Source: Ganoderma boninense (Eukaryota > Basidiomycota > Agaricomycetes > Polyporales > Polyporaceae). From it: a DNA stretch of 64,000 nucleotides. Every line of letters starts with the position of its first letter. Position 1 is the stretch's first letter. The position numbers and the translations under genes were made by a program. The stretch covers positions 961,252-1,025,251 of the forward strand of contig CM035314.1 of NCBI GenBank assembly GCA_002900995.3, in the 5' to 3' direction. The notes beneath the pieces were generated by a model. That model saw nothing but the letters and a program-made list of their open reading frames with translations, was not told the origin of the DNA and did no database searches. Below, in pieces: positions 45,014 through 55,737 of the stretch.

Positions 45014-46719
45014 ATGCACGACATGACGTCTATTGGAGGACGTTCGACTTTACCACCTGTGCTCCGGCGAGTAGAACGTTCGATGCGCCTCGCTACTATG
45101 CTGATGCACTTCGATCACAGAGTCCACTGCGAAATCGCAGGCATGCTTGCGGATGCTCTCGACATCCGCTCACTATGCCGATGGAGATCGGCATGCCGTA
45201 CAACTTATCGTCATGGGACGTCCTCTCTACGGCGCACACTTACCACCCTCGTCGGAGGATTCGTGCCTTGCCCGCTCGTCGTCATCGACGCCGTCACGAA
45301 GCACGGGGCAGTGTTTGGGGGCGAGATTGCGCTGTCGTTCCTCCTTCGCTCGGAACGGTACCAACCAGGATTCCTCGAAATATTCGCAAGTAACTACCAG
45401 TATGAACGGCTATGCGAAACCATCCTAGACAGCCCACCCATCAGCGCCCTCGTCGATAGCCACACCATTCTCAGCAGCACGCTTTTTCACGCCCTTCGCC
45501 GCCTGGTCGCGCAAACTGTCGTAATACGTTTGACAAACGGGAAGACGATCTATATCCATCAGTCGTATACATGCTCCCCATCTGCCCCAATCGCACGCGC
45601 GACATGCACCGCGCTTTCCAATTTCGTAACCGAGTACAGCTTCGGATGCAGCCACCCGGAGCTGACACTTGCTAGGCGGGGTCTCCTCGCGGACCAGGAG
45701 ATGGAGCATCTGTCTTCATACGATTCACAGTCACTGGACCGCCTACTCGCCCATGACTTCTCCATCGCGGTATCCCCCACAGCGTGGCCCGAGTACAGGC
45801 GGGAGATGGATGGCGACGAGTTATTGAGCCCGGAGGAATGTTGGCGTAAGGCTGAACATAGGTCAACCTATGGTTGATTGGGATCTGAACCTGTGAGTTT
45901 GGCCACTTTCGGAGGCTTGATTGGGATCTGCATGAATCCAATCAACTTTTCACCTACAACCCACAGGTGGCAAACCTATAAGTTATAGGCTAAATCATTG
46001 ATTTGATTTAAATACCAAATATAGTATTTTCTCAGCTACTGTTGAAGATTTTCACTTAGTATTGAGTGTTACTAGTGTCTTTCATGCTAGAAATATGTTT
46101 ATATATACAGTATTAAGCCATACAAGGACAATTCATGAACTAAAACCTTCAATTTATACCATTTTTGGCTGTTGAAGTGTGAATCAACCTGCAAGTGACC
46201 CATACCCAAACTTACAGATCTAGGTCCCCTCTTTCCAGATGCCTGATTCAGATTTGGGGCTGATTCATAGTACAAGTACTTACAACCTAGTTGAACCTAT
46301 AGATCACAACCTATGGGTAAATATCTAGGTTCAAGCCAGGTTGAACTGCACAAAACTCAGACCTATGTTCAGCCTTATGTTGGCGTCACCGCTTCATTTG
46401 CCCCAAGCAGGGCCGATACTTCGGAGACAGAGGTTCACTGGTCGGATTTATGGACCCATTGGGGAAGGACGAAGCTCGCTGCATGGACCAAAACTGCGCA
46501 CCTTTTGGACCCATGGTCGTCTGGCGCCTCATGTCCACATTCGACTGTGACGACGGATGTGAGTACTTGGACGATGTCCTAGAGGAAGGCGTCGTGTCCG
46601 TGCCTGTTTTGTTCAAACGCGATCCATTTGGAGAGCTACGCGATTGTGTCTCGGATCGCTGCTTGCGAACATCCCCGTACTATCGCCGGTTTGGTAAACC
46701 CCGCTCGTTGTCGTTCTGA
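45014..46719 (+). pseudogene. F-box-like family gene (paralogue 3) disrupted by a hAT MITE
   Basis: The frame 45,014-45,877 reads like the paralogues at 18,117 and 26,611: an F-box-like LADALDIRSLCRWRSACRTT, GGEIALSFLL at the GSAAL position, and NFVTEYSFGCSHPELTL matching NFVSEASFGCAYPRLTL. It then runs into the MITE at 45,847, where it stops after KAEHRSTYG. Beyond the MITE and one copy of the duplicated TGTTGGCG, the frame resumes exactly (CW|R then HRFICPKQGRYFGDRGSLV) and continues to a TGA at 46,717-46,719, matching paralogue 2. Removing the element and one duplication copy would restore a single open frame. The nucleotidyltransferase-like DxD is already lost here. Confidence 0.82.
45847..46377. 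mobile_element. hAT-type MITE (copy B)
   Basis: A 531-bp AT-rich element with perfect 18-bp terminal inverted repeats TAAGGCTGAACATAGGTC (45,847-45,864; complement at 46,360-46,377). It is flanked by a perfect 8-bp duplication TGTTGGCG (45,839-45,846 and 46,378-46,385). The first nine bases match copy A, so both were probably moved by the same or a related transposase. Subterminal copies of GGTTGAACCTA-like motifs take the place of the GATCCG motifs of copy A. No coding capacity. Confidence 0.95.
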
Positions 46720-47304
46720 AGCCATAGACGCACCTGAAGTGCCGTAGTTCTCAACCATTCGCTCAAACCAAATATATGGATCTATTCAGCGGCCCCACCC
46801 CGCGTCGTGCCAGTAGACGTCCCAGTCTCGTTCACTTACATAGGGAGAACTCCCATTGGACAAGAAAAGTGCACAAGGACAACTCGAGTCCCCATGACAC
46901 CAAGTACATCGCGTGCAACCACCAACCTACACATCGCAAATGGCTGAGGTTGTTTTCAATGTGAGTACCCCCGTAGAACTTCGAGTTGCGTAGGCGCAGG
47001 AACCCGTTGAGCCTGGTTCCCTTCACGGGTGACAGCCGGCCAACCTTTGGCATGGGAACGCCAGGGTTCACCTCTCCGCGAATTTCGTCGAAGCACGATC
47101 CACGGATTACAGATACTGCGCTGCGTACCATGTCCTCGGTGCGCACGCCGGCCTTGCTAATGTTCCAATACCAGTTGCAGGCACATTCGCAGTTCATACG
47201 ACCGCTCGCCGGAATTCTATAAGGCGAAACCTGCGCCCGCGACGCCTTATACAAATCGACACATCTGTTTCCAGGACCAACCACACACTTCTCCCACTGT
47301 CAAC
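46720..47304. other. Intergenic, nothing recognised
   Basis: Between the broken F-box-like gene and orphan copy 2. No motif was recognised. Confidence 0.4.
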
Positions 47305-48136
47305 ATGTCCCGGGTAACAAGGATTGTAGAACTCCTCCGCCAAATGTTGCATACTGTCTGGCTCAGGACCACAACTCCTCCCCCCACGCTCCCCACCGAG
47401 GAGGTTACCATAATCCTTCGTCAACGACGATTCGTCGAGTGGGTTTGCGATAATGACATCAAGTACGTCGTACATTTGCGCATTCGTAGGACCCCCTCGA
47501 TTGATTGAGATGCCACCAGTGCATTTCGTGTTCATACACACCCAGACGTCGTCGGGATGCATGTCCTCCCTCTTTCGGGGATGACTCCGCCTCTGACGTG
47601 GGGCCATCGGGGCCGCGATCGAGACAACTTGTACCATGGCCCTCACCGATTCGTCTTTTACATGCCCTCTCTGGTCACGTACATCACCGTCCGAGAAGAC
47701 GAGCATGGCCAGCACTGCCTTTTGTTAGAGCTTGCTCCGTTAGCCCTCGATGACATCATGGGGCTGGATTTACTCGCAGGATTTGCAAGACCTATCACCA
47801 GTGAGCACACTTACCACACACGTCTCTCAACCCCTCGAGCTCATACATGCATGCAGACCAATTCCCTCGAGTCGTCGTAATAGACACCACAGTTCCATCC
47901 CAGGACGACGTGAGCACTTTCCCGCAAAAAGTACCATAGAGTGCTGACGAGACGCGAAGCGGGTTATATCTGACCATGCGTTCGGCCCCACCGGTGACGC
48001 GATACCGTGGGCTGATGTGTTCCTTGACGATTATGTTTTAGCCGAACTGGCAGTGTCTCGCGTCCGTAACAGTACAGCGGGTTGGGCTTTACGCTATGAA
48101 TTGCTACATGTTACTCGGCTCGCGACATCCCCATAG
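47305..48136 (+). CDS. Orphan family gene, copy 2
   Basis: Start at 47,305 (MSRVTRIVELLRQMLHTV). Exon 1 ends at NDI|N, followed by intron GTACGT...CACCAG. Exon 2 reads AFRVHTHPDVVGMHVLPL, PPLTWGHRGRDRDNLYHG, FYMPSLVTYITVRED and GLDLLAGFARPIT. Exon 3 is QFPRVVVIDTTVPSQDD, and the last exon PWADVFLDDYVLAELAVSRV ... YELLHVTRLATSP ends at the TAG at 48,134. Exon order and intron phases are the same as in the minus-strand copy at 36,266-37,094. Function unknown. The two copies point away from each other and enclose the Helitron and the third F-box-like gene. Confidence 0.75.
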
Positions 48137-49371
48137 ACCTCACGACAGATCATGTGCAACGTACTTACAGTGATATAAAGTGTTACAAAGGCACGTATGC
48201 GTACGCACCGTACGACTGAATTCATACAAGATATATTTCCGCGACCAGACGACAAGACGGAAAGTAGCGAACTACGTATCCTTCCGTTTCCTGACGCCGT
48301 TTATTGCCCTGGAAGGGCCAACCTCTAAGTAGGCAGTAGCTAAGCCCATACCGCCCTACTCTATCATCAAGGCCACGCGCCGACATCTCATGATCCACTT
48401 CAATGAGTTCCAGGATAGAGGGTTTGCACTTCTGACATTTCCTCCCCAGCACGATCCAGTGACACAGATGGTCGATCATGAAAATGTTTGCGTGCGACCC
48501 AGACGTCCAAGCACAAACCGATACTACCTTATATTCAAGCCAGATACCCAGAACTCACAGCCGCGTCGGACGTCCAGCACACACAGCGCCTTCCTGATGT
48601 ATAGTGCGCATTGAAAAAGCCCCGGCTTCACCCCTGCGAGTCAGTGTTGCGCATGGAGTGCCAGGAACTCAGAAAAAGTTAGGATGCCTACACTCGATGA
48701 GACGTCCGTCGTGAACCCAAGGCAGACAGTCTTGGCAGCACCCTTGCAACCACCACGGACCCATCTAATACACCGAACTCACGCATAGCCCAAACGCTGC
48801 GACGACAGACTGAGGCCTAGAGCGACCGATACTACGGGGATGGTGGCTGGGGTCTAACCCATCACAAAGTTCCACATCGGGAAGTGCCACGTGTTGATGG
48901 CACCGCCAACACGGACTGTCATTACTGAAATACAGACCTATCCACTAAAGTGGCCAGGTATTTGGGTATGGAACCAACCAAGTATCAACCGCTGGGTATC
49001 GATATGGGCAGTCCTGAGCTTGTCGCGACGCGGATGATCGCGTCCAACTGGCAGCCAATCCTGCAATCGGCCCCCATCCAGATACTCCCCGTCTACTGGA
49101 CCACCTTGCCTATAAGAGCAAGCGGCAGTATGACGCATATATCGTACTTTGCGACACGAATGCTGACGTGTATACGACCCTCCAAAGCTTGCTACCGGGA
49201 CGTGGAACCGGTCTCAGGACAATCACAGCGCCATTCCATTGACCAAGCCCGACAAGGTGCCCTGACGCCATTACCTTTTCACAGACGCAATCTCAATGCA
49301 ATGAGTCTCCCTCCCGCATCCCGAGTGCCCTCAATCTCGTATCCTCCATCGTTCCCTGCAACTGTTAATCG
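48137..49371. other. Unassigned stretch
   Basis: A plus-strand segment near 49,075-49,240 (PRLLDHLAYKSKRQYDAYIV) looks like an exon but has no partner exons that I can fix. The rest is unremarkable. Confidence 0.3.
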
Positions 49372-51000
49372 TCAGAGAGAGCCGCAGCTGCAACATATAC
49401 GAGAGTGCTTACCGACGACACCAGCAGGAACAAATACCCTGTCACCTTCATCCACATCCACCAAGGACTCGAGCATCGCTTCCCGGTCCTCCCCAGCGGC
49501 AAGCAGCTCGTCCAGAGCGTGCTTCGAAAACAAACAGATGGTGCCGGAGTCCACGCTGAACGTGCCTACGACCTCCCACTCCGCGTTCTCATCCGGGTCC
49601 GCGGTGGCGGTCCGTTGAAAGACGGACGCACGCGGCAGCGCACTGTAGTTGACAGACCCGTCGCTCTTCCGGACGAACCGGATGACCCTAGGCGTGCCGC
49701 CCATCAATTCGTCTTCGCCTCCGGCCTCCGCCTCCACGGCTTCGACAGACATCAGCCAGATGCCAGGCTTGGCACCAGTGACCTCTGCCTCGAACTCGTC
49801 CTCGTCGCCCTTCGACAGTTCGAGGTCGCCACAGACGAAGGTTCCATCCGCGCCAACCTGCATCACCCGTAAGCCCGCAACAGATAAAACCGAGTAAACG
49901 GGATCAGCGCGAAGCACCTCGACGACCGACGCGAACTTCTTCTTGTTGAGGTCGCGAATCCATTTATGGGTTCTGCTCGACCACTCCTCAAACGACATGG
50001 TCGCTTCCCGTTTCTCCGCGTCTCCACCCGTCTGCGCACCAGCGCTCTCAGCAGCTTTCTCGACCTCCTCCGAGTCGCTGATACCCTTTTGGTCCATAGG
50101 ACACACTGCGATCCCGACCCAGGCACAGGGTATGACCCAGAGGGCGAGCGGCGAATCTGCGTCCTCGCCGTACGCACGCCTGTTCTGCCCCGTCAGGTCC
50201 AGGACGTATTCGATCGTGCCCCCCGCCCTCCCACTTGACGCAATGCAGCCACGCCGGCCCTCCATTAGCGTCCAACTCAAGCCCCCACGCGAGCCCGAGG
50301 GTGCACGCCTTGTAGTTCACCTTGCGGCGCTTCCCCGCGGGGGGCGCATCCGGGTCCGGCCGCGGCTCCGTCGAGGACTGCACGACGCGGCCGAGCATCG
50401 CGCGCGCCTCGTCCACAGCGATCTTGCCGGGGGTGAGCTGCGCACTGCGAGGAACGAGGTCGGCCGCGGGGTCGACGACGGCATTCATCGTGTGCGCCGG
50501 CCCGTCCTGCACGGGGACGAAGAGCGCGCGCGCGATGAGCTCGGGCTTCGTCGCGGACGGGACGATGCGGCGCCCCCGGCCCGTGACGTGCAGCGTTGGG
50601 ACCTTCTTGTAATACGGCTCGTGCGGGGCGCGCGGCGTGTCTCGCTGCTGGAGGAAGCGCGGTGGGGGGACGGGCTCGACCCAGTGGTCGGGCGTCGCGC
50701 ACCATTCGGGGAGCGTGCGGTCCCAGAAGCTGAAGTGGCGCGCGGGCGAGCGCTGGAACTCCATCTGGTTATCCTCGTCGTTCCGCACGTACGGCACGAC
50801 GCGCTCCTCGGAGAGGTCGCTCAGGACGTCTGCGACCGTGCGTGTGCCCAGCGTGTCCATCGAGGTCGCGCTCGGTCCCGAAGATGGCGTCGAAGTGGCG
50901 GGAGGGCCAGAAAGGATGGCGATGTTTCTTGTTGGCCTGGACACGGAAGCGTTGGGCGGCGTTCTCGAAGGGCTCGGAGGATGCGCATTCTACGGTCTCC
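49372..51000 (-). pseudogene. Hypothetical protein, frame interrupted at a G6 run
   Basis: The N-terminal frame (about 50,944-50,235: SDLSEERVVPYVRNDEDNQM, ARHFSFWDRTLPEW, KRRKVNYKACTLGLAWGLEL) and the C-terminal frame (50,220-49,372: TIEYVLDLTGQNRR, FEEWSSRTHKWIRDLNKKKF, VVGTFSVDSGTICLFSKHAL) clearly belong together. They are out of phase by one base at the six-G run 50,219-50,224; five G would make them continuous. A second possible shift lies near 50,850-50,880, upstream of which HRHPFWPSRHFDAIFG reads in another frame. The GC content is higher than in neighbouring DNA. I recognise no family. The C-terminal part has a compact acidic beta-rich look. It could be functional if the G run is miscalled. 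Confidence 0.55.
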
Positions 51001-51030
51001 GGTGGCCAGACCTCTGCTACTGGGTAGGGC

Positions 51031-51517
51031 TTATGCTTGTGGGGTGACGTCGCGGAACTCGAGCACGATGCGCTCGGCATCCTCAGAGAGAGGCGCCGTA
51101 CCCCACCAGCTGGCTTCGACCTCGCGAATCTCTTCGTCACGCAGCTGGAGATTCTTCGCGTCGAACACGGCGGTGACCGCACCTTGAAGATCCTTGTCTT
51201 TGCGCCGTTCAAGGGAGGCTGAACATCTGTAGAGGGCCCCCTCTAGTGCTCTCCTCCCTAGGTATCAACGAATGAGACACACAGCATCTCGCAATCTGGG
51301 GGCTAATTCGCACTTACTTCTGTCTCCGACATCGCAGTTGTCCACACTACTTCATCCTTGATACGCTTCAAGACCTGGATTATTCCCTGCCGGACGATAA
51401 GTGAGTGGGACTTCGCTAGAATCCCATACATACATCGTTGGGCTTTCCGTGTTCGGCTACGTCCTTGAGCTCCTCCGCCAACTTCTTGACGGTGGCCTCG
51501 TCGGTGCCAATACTCAT
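51031..51517 (-). CDS. Small acidic/charged protein, hypothetical
   Basis: The start at 51,517 reads MSIGTDEATVKKLAEELKDV. A GTATGT intron then leads to VLKRIKDEVVWTTAMSETE. After a GTAAGT intron, exons end in IREVEASWWGTAPLSEDAER and a TAA at 51,031-51,033. The helical N-terminus weakly recalls the first half of the TFIIS N-terminal (LW) bundle, which I cannot confirm. The junction between the second and third exons is uncertain. It lies directly upstream of, and on the same strand as, the interrupted gene at 49,372 and could be its 5' part. Confidence 0.4.
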
Positions 51518-53918
51518 GCGTGCGTGTCGTTCCGATGAGTATTCTGGGAAGTGGGTATGGCCCCAAGGGGTTTGCGGCGACTACTGGGTGGCAGGCGATG
51601 GTCGGCTTCAACCCGGCGGCCTGGGGATTGCGACGAGCTGTAAGTAGATCTGAAATTGAGCCTGGGACTCGGACGAACGAACTTCGAATGGATAAGTACG
51701 CTTATATACATACTTATCCCCAAGGGGTTTCCCTGGGCGCATCAGAAACACCGAATATGAATATAAGTAGTGCTATCAGCTGCCCAGAGCTCCCCAGGCT
51801 TGCCTGTCAATGACCGTTGTCTCCCATCTGACCCTATCTGACCTCAAGACTATTCAATGACGAGTCGAGAGGAGAGCGACACTGCCAGGAACGACGCGCA
51901 AAAACAATGACATGCCACATGGTGGCGCACGGCCGCGCCACCTTGGCGCCTAATCTCCTCTTGCGGTAGATCTCGTCTAGGTTCGGAACAAGCCGCCTTC
52001 TCCGAACGAATTTTCGTGCTCCGCACGACCTTCGGTAGAAGGGGCTTGCTTCAAAGTACCAGAATCGGTGAGGACATTCGCGACCTTCCCCCTCCTCCAA
52101 ATTTCCTCCGTTTACCTTGAAACTCCGGAATATAAGATTTTCTATGCTAGAATAGAGTTTGGCCAAAATCGAGACTTGCGCGCCAGCTAGACGCTGTTCA
52201 CTGGAGCGTTGAACCAAGCCTAAATCGCCCTGTATTTCACCCAGGTAGAATAAATCGAGAAGATAATCGAAACTGCCCCTCCCTCATAAAGAACTGCATG
52301 AAGTGGTGTATGTATGCTGTAATATGTACCATGCTGATTTATAGAGACATAAGCAATCTCCTGAACAATTGGCAACCTCCGCTGTGGTTGGAGAATCTGG
52401 AAGCGCCCGTAAGGCGACGTGCGCGCGCGATCGCGCGAGGCAACGCGGCGTCGCTCGCGTGCCGGAAATGCTCTGCGCGCGACCCGGCGCTATTTACTCT
52501 GTTCTCCGAATATATTGCTTCGAGTTCAATAACTGGTAGCTCTTGCATCACAAATACTTACCTATTGTTATGCCTGGTTTTTATTTGGATGTTAACGTCT
52601 CTGCTTTCTGCCGCCAGATACATGGCTGGGACTACATCCCTTCTGCCCGAGAGAACAAGGGTGAATGTGTCACACACCGTCACTCATTGTTATTGTCTGG
52701 TCACGAAGGACCTGCTCGCCCACTCACCACTCGAAGTAAGTAGTAGACGGCCATGGTTGAGTATACAAAGGTGCTGGGCCTTCTATATTTCCAAATATGC
52801 GCCAAATGGCAAAAAATTGGATTCCCCTTCTCCCTACATGCTGCTTGCCACATCTCCAACCCCGATGGCCGTGACGCAAACCCGACGCTCCATAACTTGG
52901 TAAATTGTCATGCAGCAAATAAACAAAAAATCGTGCGTACTCTATACCATATTATCTACAAGTTATACACCAAATGCTAAACGATTGGAGTGGAAGTGGA
53001 AGAACGCGAGGGACCGCAACGTCCTGCCTGTTTAGCGTACTTGGAACAAGCCCCTTCTGGCGAAGGTGCGCTGCGAAGCAAGCGCCGGAGCAAGGGGCTT
53101 GCTCCGAACCTACCTCCGCCGGTGCAACTGCCAGTAAACGTGTCCGTACTTGGTCTGCACTGTGTCGCGCAGCCTGCCACCACTCGTCTTCCTCCAACTG
53201 ATAGAACTCACTGTGACAACAATATCTGTCGTGGCTTTCGATCGGCTGCTTTGCTCAAGATCCTCTCGGAAGCTTCTTCGAACGCTAGCACCTACAGTCA
53301 CTGCAGACTGCAGCAGCAGAAGGCGGAGAGGGAGAATGAGACTGTCGAGAACGAATGAGGTTAGCACCTGCCACAAGCTCCGACGGAGTCTGGCCCTAGG
53401 ATGTGTGCGATGATGGTAGTGGGATGAGGATACGGAGAGTCAGGAGAAGGATCTGAGGTACGTCGGTACCCACTCAACAACGACCTCAGCGGCCTCCCGC
53501 CTTCTTTGGCTCCTTCTCTCTTGCCCAACGATGGTAAAGCACCTAGAGGTTCGCCGTTCTCATCGATGTGAAGGCGAATCTTTGCTCTCCCATCTTCCCT
53601 GCGTCCGTGCGGGGGCTTGAGCTGCACTCGCCTCTGTTTCTGCCCGCCAGATTACGGTGCATATCTTTACATTCTTCATGCCGTCCTCAATGCAGCTCTA
53701 TGCATTCCCCGCTACTGGGACGGCATTCAATTTTCCCCGACGCACACCACACATCGTCTTGGCTGCCGTGAACGACGGATCGCACGACGTGCAGCCTCCA
53801 TATTCCAACACATATTTCCAGTCCAAATTCAACTTCACATTCGACGACGTAGAGCATTGATTACACATAGTAACGAGTGCCAGTCCAACTGGGTGCCGGC
53901 CACAGGTGAGCGACTGCT
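51518..53918. other. Stretch dominated by repeats
   Basis: Contains the inverted-repeat element 51,978-53,112, and a GC-rich patch with a GCGCGCGATCGCGCG palindrome near 52,425. It also has protein-like plus-strand fragments near 53,657-53,860 (QPPYSNTYFQSKFNFTFDDV) that I could not build into a gene. Confidence 0.4.
51978..53112. mobile_element. Small element with about 76-82-bp inverted ends
   Basis: The left end 51,978-52,059 and right end 53,037-53,112 are imperfect reverse complements (both carry TAGGTTCGGARCAAGCC at the outside and GGGGCTTG...AAGTAC inside). Each end can also fold on itself (AACAAGCC / GGGGCTTG). No coding sequence and no clear target duplication. Confidence 0.55.
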
Positions 53919-55103
53919 CTACGGGTACGTCCAAGTGATGCCGGTGTTCGCAAGACTCAGCACCGAGTTTGACAAAGCTGTGAACTGGTTCGTGTCGAAG
54001 AACACCTTGGTGCTGCTGCACTGTGAACGTTCACAAGTCAGCACCTCCGTCTAAACTCCGTATTGACTGTTGGACTTACATCCTTGAGCACCCCGATTTG
54101 CACTGTACCGCCGGCTGCTGTCAACTTGTCATTGAGGGCAGATAGAGCGTCGTTGAAGAATTGCCCGGCATTTGGCCCGTAGTTCGCTGTGCGCAAATAT
54201 GTCAGATGATGCTGAAATATTGCCTACGAATGAGACGTACCCAGGATACCCTATTAGTGCCATGATCGTGGTGAGCAGGTAGTCTACAATACGGCAATGG
54301 CCAGGAAAATGCAACGACTCACGTTCAACCAAGTCCTAGCGGTAGGAAAGCGTGAGGTCAAATTCTCCAACATACAATTGTTGTATTCCCTACCTGTATT
54401 CCTGCTGAACGTTGAAGGGAACACCGTTGATTTGGTTCCCATTCAATGCGAGGAAGTTGATCCATTGTTGCTCAACCTAGAGTCACTTATCTCAGTATCA
54501 AATGAGTCATCGAATGCAAGCGAAATATTACCGCGCGACCGACTTGGAGGAAGACCAACTTGATGTCATTGGAGTTCATGTATACAATGGACTGTGCCGC
54601 CGCCCTTATGAGGTATATCAGATTTCCGGGTGACAGTGACGGATCTTTGAGGGTGCTTGGCCTCCTGAATCTTCTCTTTCCAGAGATGAACTGTGAGATT
54701 GAATGATTAGAATACGTTGGACTCCAAGAAGCATGAAACCCACTGCCTGTCTAGATGGACGTAAGCAAGTCTATTACATAGATATTGAGATCGCAAGAGG
54801 TACTCACTTTGCCGCATTTGCTTCTCTAGTCAATGCTGACAAGGAACAATTAATCTCAGTGTCTGACTCAACAAGAATCTTCAAGATGATGCAACATACC
54901 TGGCATCAACTGATTCCCCGTGGGCTCAGTGGCTGCAAGGAGTGCAGATAATTGAAATCGGATGTTTGGAGCATACTGCACGCTGCGGAAAATATTGGCC
55001 TTGATCCAGGTGCACCATGCATTGGTGTTACTGGGTCCAAACACTTGTGGCAGCAACACATCCTGCGGGATAAAAACTTAAAACGTGATGCACGATCGGG
55101 CAT
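53919..55103 (-). CDS. Multi-exon hypothetical protein
   Basis: A chain of short exon-like frames on the minus strand: LLPQVFGPSNTNAWCTWIK (about 55,050-54,900), FISGKRRFRRPSTLKDPSLS (about 54,690), QQWINFLALNGNQINGVPFN (about 54,450), NAGQFFNDALSALNDKLTAA (about 54,150) and KVFFDTNQFTALSNSVLSLA, with a TAG at 53,919-53,921. They are separated by intron-sized gaps. I do not recognise the family. The first exon and start are not determined. The Asn-rich, aromatic composition suggests a secreted protein, but no signal peptide was located. It precedes the chitinase gene on the same strand. Confidence 0.45.
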
Positions 55104-55737
55104 AGAATCAACTTACACTCATAAATTGAGTGAGAAGCTGTGATGAAGGTCTTGAGCGTAGTTACAGAGTTTCATAACCTTGCGATCTAAGCTCACCTGG
55201 ACCTAGAATGAAATTAATCAGCTTGTAGCATATATATAAAAAAAACAATATATACCTCATAGACATGCTCCCTGGCCCAGCTTACACCCTAGTGAATAAT
55301 TAGACAGATGACTTGGAAGACGAAACTATGAACTGTGCAAACCTGCTGCTGTTGGTCTGAATAATAATAATCATAAAGTGTCAAAGCCTCTATCGCAAGA
55401 TCCAAGTGCTAAACCTTACTCAGAGGGACAATAGAGAAGTCTGTGGGGCTGCATAATTGTTAGAATGAGCAAAACGGTAGATATTAGCCAAATATTACAC
55501 TTACTTGAAAGGCTGGGCATAATACCAATAGGCGGATATTATGGTGGATCTATAGTCTGTAAAGTCCACAGACAGTCAGAGTCCATCCAATCAAGAACGG
55601 AGTAGAGCGCAGAGCTGAACATACTTGGCGGGGAGAGGACAGGCCTAGAAGTGAGAGAAATTGTATCAAATCCTAACATTCACGATGGATAATCATGACT
55701 AACCCCGAACAGCCTATCACCTTCACACGCTTCTCCA
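55104..55737. other. AT-rich intergenic stretch
   Basis: Markedly AT-rich compared with flanking genes (for example near 55,225-55,260 and 55,360). No gene or repeat recognised. Confidence 0.45.

Noticed and set aside
8297..48136. Endogenised giant virus as a firm call
   Set aside because: Beyond the RNR subunits there is no capsid, packaging ATPase, primase, polymerase or other hallmark, and the genes contain many spliceosomal introns.
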